DNA of 13,400 nt from Entrophospora sp. SA101 (lineage: Eukaryota > Glomeromycota > Glomeromycetes > Entrophosporales > Entrophosporaceae), in contig CAUDNR010001360.1 of assembly GCA_958430865.1 (NCBI GenBank), positions 1-13,400 on the forward strand, given 5' to 3'. The number at the start of each line of letters is the position of its first letter. Position 1 is the first letter of the stretch. Shown here one piece after another: positions 8,251 to 13,400 of the stretch. The notes beneath the pieces are model-generated. The model saw only the letters and a list, made by a program, of their open reading frames with translations. It searched no databases and was not told where the DNA came from. The position numbers and the translations under genes were made by a program.

Positions 8251-11200
8251 ATGAGCAATCAAAGAGGAAAGAATGGTTGTAATAACAAAACCAGCTGTAG
8301 TTATGATAACATCAGTAGTGGTAGAAACATTAGTAGTGGTAATAGTGGTAATAATAATGTTAGCGGTAACAATTTTATTGAAAGTAGATATTACAACTGT
8401 TGTACTAACAACAACAATAATCAAGAAAACTATCGTAACAATAGCAATATTTGTTACGGCAAACACAGTAGTAATAATAATCATTACAACCATAGCAATA
8501 ACAATAATAATTACAGCCATAACCATACCAATAACCATACCAATAATTATGGTAATAATAATAATGGTCAAGACATACCGAAATCTGAATCAGGACCTCG
8601 TAGACAAAAATCTCTTATAAGACCTGAGCGTGCAAGGAGAAATCAACGTAGAATAAGTAGAGGTGTGACAAATTTTGCTGTCGATGATTCCACTGAGAGA
8701 TGGAGTATCCTTCCTCCAAATGCTCTTAATATTACTGCTAATGGCAGTGTCGGGGCTGGTGGTAATGGCGACGGTGGCGATGAGAGACGTTTGAGTCGAC
8801 CACTTAATAGAAGACTTTCAACGAGAGAACCACCTAAAAAAAGAAAGTGGTATAAATGTCAATGCTTTTCCACTTGGTTAATATATACCAACTGTGTCAC
8901 TTGTTGTATTCCTCCTTCTCTATTATCTTGTTTTGGTATGCATGATAAATTGGTTCAAAGAGCTTGGAGAGAAAAAATGGCTTTGGTATCTATAATATTG
9001 ATTCTTTGTGCCGCCGTGGGTTTCTTGACTTTTGGTTTCACTCAAGCTTTATGTGGCATACCTCCACCAAGAGTTCGTGTAGGCGGTGTCAGTCTGCAAC
9101 AAGCTGTCATACTAGGTAGTATCTATGATCTAACCGACTATCCACATCCTGTTGAATTACCTGATATCACTGAGAAAAAGGGCGGGAATTTATTGAATGG
9201 TTTGGCCGGTGGAAAGGATATATCATTTTTATTTCAAACTCTAAATAACGAATGTAAAAATATTCTAATACCCAAAAATGGAAAACTTCAAAACTATTTC
9301 CCTTGTAATGCAACTGATGCAATTGATGATTTTTCGGATCTTAAGCCTACTGATAATCCTATTAATTTTGGGTGTCATGATGTCGACGTTTCAAAATCTG
9401 ATATTAATGCTTTAATTTATGTCGGTGACGTATTTTTCGATTGGGATGATGTACAAAGAGGTGATCGCAATTTTGTTGTTCATAATGGTAATGTGCTCGA
9501 TTTGGGAAAACTTAAATATTTGGTTCCAAACATTGAGATGATTCCGTTACTAAAGCAAATCAGTGTGACCGAAATTGACAATTATCGAGGTCGTGATCTA
9601 ACTTATTACATGCAGCAAAATGTGGATCGCATCCAATTAGCAAAATGTTTAGAGGAGACAATCAGAGTTGGTGTTGTAGATTTTAATTCAATAGGGTGTA
9701 TGATCACTGATGTTGTAACTTATGTTTCGTTGATGGTAATCGTTGGTGTGGTATTGGTCAGATTTTCTTTGGCCGTATTGTTTGGTTGGATATTAAGTTG
9801 GAGATTGGGCAGTTTTCGTGAGGAAACCGCAGAGGAACTTGCTATGCGTGAACGAGATATTGAAAAATGGTCAGATGAAAATGTACATTTTAAACCACCA
9901 CCTGCTCCCTCTTCTCCCGCCACTAACAACAGGTATATATATATATAGTTTTGTTGAGTTGTATTGTATTACCATATCAGTTACAAAATCAATTAATTAA
10001 TTATTCTCTTTTTTAGAAATTCGTTCAAATTTTTAAGTACATCAAGATATTCAACTCAATCACCAGGTACTGGAACTTATGATCGTAACAGAAGAGTAGA
10101 CAATCGTTCCACAAGGATGTACAATTTGCCGAATGGGAATGGGTCCGGTGAGAATATTTTTAATAAAAACAGTTCAACTACTTCCCTTGTAAGACCGTTA
10201 TCTACAACTAATAGTTTTAACACAGGACACTTTAAAGAAACGGATTCAGGAAGGACAAGTCGTCGCTCTTCTATCAACGAGTACAATCACACTCGTACTG
10301 ACTCCATGTCATCTTCCACTTCATCTCTTGCCCAGACTTCTTCTTTCCAGCAATTACCCCAAGAGCCTGAACAACGTTTTAATTTCCCGCTTATACACAC
10401 TATATTATTGGTCACTTGTTATTCTGAGGGTGAACAGGGCCTTAGAACCACTCTGGACTCGTTGGCTAATACCGACTATCCCTCTTCACATAAGCTTATT
10501 ATGGTGATAGCTGATGGTATAATAAAAGGATCAGGAAACGATAAATCAACTCCAGATATTTGTTTATCATTGATGAATGACTTCTTCATATTACCAGAAT
10601 TGGTACAAGCTCACTCCTATGTTGCTATTGCTGATGGTAAAAAACGTCATAATATGGCAAGAGTTTACGCTGGTTTCTATAGTTATAAAGATTTGGAAAA
10701 TAAAACTAAACGCATACCAATGGTAACTGTTGTAAAGTGTGGTGGTCCAGAAGAACAGGACGACAAGAAACCTGGTAATAGAGGAAAAAGAGACTCTCAA
10801 ATTATTTTAATGGGCTTTCTACAAAAAGTCATGTTTGATGAAAGAATGACACCTCTTGAGTATGAGTTTTTTAACGCAGTTCGTAATGTTAGTGGCGTCA
10901 CACCAGATTACTTTGAAATTGTTCTGATGGTAAATATTAAAAAAAAAAGGAGAGGGAGATTTTTTTTTAATATTTGCGCTTTAAATAACGATTTATTTTT
11001 ATTTTTTAATTTTAATTTTATAGGTTGATGCTGATACTAAAATTTATCCTGATTCATTAACTCGTATGATTGCTTGTATGTCAAGAGATCCTAATGTAAT
11101 GGGACTTTGTGGTGAAACAAAAATTGCAAATAAAACTGATAGCTGGGTTACTGCAATTCAAGGTAATTCATCTAAATTATTAAATAATGCCATTAATAAA

Positions 11201-12629
11201 TCATATTAATAATTATAAAATGTATGTTTATTAACATTTTTATTGTTTCATAGTTTTTGAATATTATATTAATCATCATATGCAAAAAGCATTCGAATCA
11301 ATATTTGGTGGTGTTACATGTTTACCCGGTTGTTTCTGTATGTATCGTATCAAAGCACCAAAAGGACCAAACGGATACTGGGTACCAATTTTAGCAAATC
11401 CAGATATCGTTGAACAATATTCTGAAAATATAGTTGACACACTTCACAAAAAAAATCTTTTACTACTTGGAGAAGATCGCTACCTAACAACCCTGATGCT
11501 TAAAACTTTTCCTAAAAGGAAAATGATGTTTGTGCCACAAGCTATTTGTAAAACAATTGTCCCAGACACATTTAAAGTTCTGAGATCTCAAAGACGTAGA
11601 TGGATCAATTCAACAGTTCATAACTTGTTGGAACTTGTGCTGATACCAGATTTGTGCGGTACATTTTGTTTCTCTATGCAATTTGTCATATTTATGGAAT
11701 TGGTGGGAACAGTGGTGTTGCCAGCTGCAATTACATTCACAGTGTATCTTGTCATCATATCGTTTGTTAAACGTCCTGTACCAGTGATACCTCTATTACT
11801 TTTAGCAGCTGTTTTAGGTTTGCCAGCCGTGCTTATATTACTCACCACACGAAAACTTATTTATGTTGGATGGATGTTGGTTTATTTGTTTTCGCTACCG
11901 ATATGGAATTTTGTTTTACCTGTTTATGCATATTGGCATTTTGATGATTTCTCATGGGGACAAACGAGAGTGGTTGAGGGTGAAGTCTCTGGTGAGGATC
12001 ATTCACGTAAAGAAGGTGTATTTGACAGTTCGAGAATAGTGATGAAGAAATGGGCAGAATGGGAAAGGGAAAAACGAATGAAGATACGTAATTCACAGTT
12101 AATACCTTTCTCAACGGCTCAAATGTCGCCCGATGAAAATTACAATAATGTACTATCATCAGCATCATCAATAACATCAACACCTGCTACACTAACTACA
12201 ACACCACCTTCGGCTTTTGCTTCCTCAAGGCCTACATCTGTGATATCAAATTTTGCTGGTTTCGACAAATCATATTTACAATCAGCTCCACCATTACCAT
12301 TTAATCCACGTGGAGGAGTTAGTAAACGTACAAGTACAAGGCCCCGGGCTGATTCTTTGATGATACCACCACCTTTAGCGGGAGGTCCAATATTAGGAAA
12401 TAATAATGTTTTTACTAGTAGTCCTGCTAGCAGTTTAATGTCATCACCTCTTAGTTCGGCTCGTAGTAGTGTAGTATATCATGATAACCTCAATCATAGT
12501 CATAGTAATAGTAATAATAGCACTGTACAGAATTACTTGTCGAAATATCCAGGTATGTTAATAGAGAAACTTCTATTTTACTTGTCTCTTGTTAATAAAG
12601 AATTTTGTCAACTTGCACCAGCCCGTTGA
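8251..12629 (+). CDS. class IV-type chitin synthase (glycosyltransferase family 2), 1369 aa from this ATG
   Basis: Exons 8251-9932 (open upstream to 8154), 10017-10929, 11024-11162 and 11254-12629. It polymerises UDP-N-acetylglucosamine into chitin at the plasma membrane. Residues 1-110 are Asn/Ser/His-rich. A conserved class IV N-terminal block follows: [13 protein letters not shown] (118-130) and [12 protein letters not shown] to AWREKMAL (219-245). Then a membrane segment (about 246-266), a cytochrome-b5-like extracytoplasmic region (about 280-480) and a second membrane helix (about 487-512). The catalytic domain (about 680-1040) has VDAD (866-869), the QxxEY motif (911-915), LGEDRYLT (983-990) and QRRRW (1024-1028). 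Three C-terminal membrane segments (about 1051-1136) precede the SWGQTR motif and a Ser/Thr/Pro-rich tail. No myosin motor is present, which argues against classes V and VII. All catalytic motifs are intact. ATG 8251 has an aagaaaATG context and is the last in-frame Met before the conserved core, but no stop separates it from the NF-X1 coding upstream. The C-terminus may instead be spliced (see 12553-12685). Confidence 0.93.
8300..8577 (+). repeat. Asn/Ser/His-coding low-complexity tract
   Basis: The tract mixes AAT and AAC, AGT and AGC, and GGT codons and stays in frame with the chitin synthase. It includes a perfect 12-bp duplication, aaccataccaat, at 8521-8532 and 8533-8544, encoding two NHTN-type units. 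The low complexity also opens the other frames and the opposite strand here; those are shadows. The mixed synonymous codons suggest it is translated and selected as protein rather than being a fresh microsatellite. Confidence 0.7.
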
Positions 12630-12685
12630 TTGAGCTTTGGATAATTTTGGAAGGATTCGCGTGTTATTCCTTTCCGTTTTGCTAG
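12553..12685 (+). other. possible optional last intron of the chitin synthase gene
   Basis: A gtatgt donor follows the codons for NYLSKYPG. At 12665-12685 there is a strong pyrimidine-rich acceptor, ttcctttccgttttgctag. Splicing keeps the frame, replaces the last 24 residues ([11 protein letters not shown] to APAR) with a 31-residue tail (ETVDVNEIFISIKS, then on), and moves the stop to 12778-12780. The acceptor quality makes it more than a chance pair, but either end of the protein is possible. Confidence 0.45.
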
Positions 12686-13400
12686 AGACAGTTGATGTTA
12701 ATGAAATCTTCATCAGCATTAAAAGCAATATATATATAGATATTTATTCAAAGATTATTACTACAATATGTCCAATATGATAAAGACTTGGTTAGATTAA
12801 AACTACAAGATCATAACAACAATTCTCGAGAAATGGACCAAGAAAAATTTTAAAGCTTTTCAAAAAGGTATAGAGACTCCATGGTCATCAACATACCATT
12901 TGATGTATTCATTGCTTTCTTAAACAAGGCTGAAGCAAGATTTGGAATAGATTTGGTTCTAAAAGGCAATGATATTGAAAATTTTCATTTCTTAAGTTTT
13001 GGACAGCTTGCCATTGATCTAGATTTCTCATTTGAACGATTCGTTTGACTCGTTTGATCCGCCGATTTGTTTTAATTATTCTGGTTAGACAATTTGACAC
13101 TGATGTCCATTATTAGCGGCGATAAATATTTTCTGACATGACTTGACCGTTTTTTTTCTTGCTCATTCTTTTTTTGTCAGATTCTCAATTATTTTCAAAA
13201 TTATGATTATAACCATCATGTTCTTCTAAATCATTAACTTCTGAGCAATTATGTACTTCTCTTGGATCAATATCATCATTAGAAGTCATGTTTAAAATAT
13301 CTAAAATGTTAATACCCTACATTATTGTTATTCATCTGATAGTTTTTCATTTATTAATTATAAATAAGATCTTATATATATATATATCACGAAACAGAAA
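12630..13400. other. 3' flank of the chitin synthase gene with broken reading frames
   Basis: This part holds the probable 3' UTR (AT-rich, with a TATATATATAG run at 12729-12739) and then coding-like but interrupted frames on both strands. On the plus strand, 12740-13048 is one frame with a single internal TAA at 12851-12853. On the minus strand a frame with three internal stops spans 12909-13289. No intact gene is supported. Confidence 0.5.
12909..13289 (-). pseudogene. possible decayed coding remnant, family unknown
   Basis: From an ATG at 13289 one minus-strand frame runs to a stop near 12909, broken only by a TGA and a TAA TAA pair. Its start is acidic (MTSNDDIDPREV), followed by a Lys-rich stretch (ESDKKRMSKKKNGQ) and an Arg-rich one (KTNRRIKRVKRIV). 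That mosaic looks protein-like, and three stops in 127 codons is few for AT-rich DNA. No family is recognised. It could also be chance, because the opposite strand is nearly as open. Confidence 0.25.

Noticed and set aside
8203..8620. Minus-strand and second plus-strand Ile/Val/Thr-rich open frames
   Set aside because: Shadows of the Asn/Ser-coding low-complexity tract of the chitin synthase N-terminus.
9933..10016. Alternative reading of the chitin synthase ending at 9948 after residues RYIYI
   Set aside because: This is read-through into a clear intron (gtatat donor, ttctcttttttag acceptor). The catalytic domain continues in the next exon in the same frame.
1..13400. CRISPR array, bacterial operon, tRNA or rRNA genes, viral genes
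   Set aside because: No regularly spaced identical repeats with unique spacers, no cloverleaf or rRNA-like segment and no viral protein motif. The genes are spliced and eukaryotic.

Overview
The window is AT-rich nuclear DNA from a fungus, most likely a Glomeromycotina (Rhizophagus-like) genome. Four things point there: short GT-AG introns of 73-104 nt, a BTB-BACK-TLDc protein (a family greatly expanded in arbuscular mycorrhizal fungi), a cytochrome-b5-type chitin synthase (a fungal hallmark), and many Asn-rich AAT/AAC runs in coding DNA. The AT-rich anaerobic gut fungi are the main alternative. No bacterial, organellar or viral gene is seen.

Layout. 1-3433: no credible gene; degenerate tandem repeats (905-968, 1107-1325, 1936-2060) and a perfect 28-bp inverted repeat (2294-2391), probably decayed repetitive DNA. 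3434-5076: a complete two-exon BTB-BACK-TLDc gene of 512 aa. 5077-6181: intergenic, with microsatellites, small palindromes and the probable promoter of the next gene. 6182-12629: two protein families in one continuous, spliceable reading frame on the + strand. The 5' part (6182-8250) encodes an Asn-rich N-terminus, an acidic patch, a C4HC3 RING and a series of NF-X1-type zinc-binding repeats. The 3' part (8251-12629) encodes a complete class IV-type chitin synthase of 1369 aa. 12630-13400: the chitin synthase 3' flank, with broken reading frames on both strands.

The main point of interest is the junction. With introns placed by GT-AG borders and family similarity, the last NF-X1 exon runs without a stop into the Asn-rich N-terminus of the chitin synthase. 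The predicted chimera is 1878 aa: a cytosolic RING/NF-X1 module on a plasma-membrane glycosyltransferase. The NF-X1 part lacks its usual C-terminal half. A tandem acceptor (AG at 8032-8033 and at 8034-8035) decides whether translation continues into the enzyme or stops at 8170. The competing model is two genes, with the chitin synthase starting at its own ATG at 8251, which has a good context. RNA evidence across 7944-8300 would settle this.
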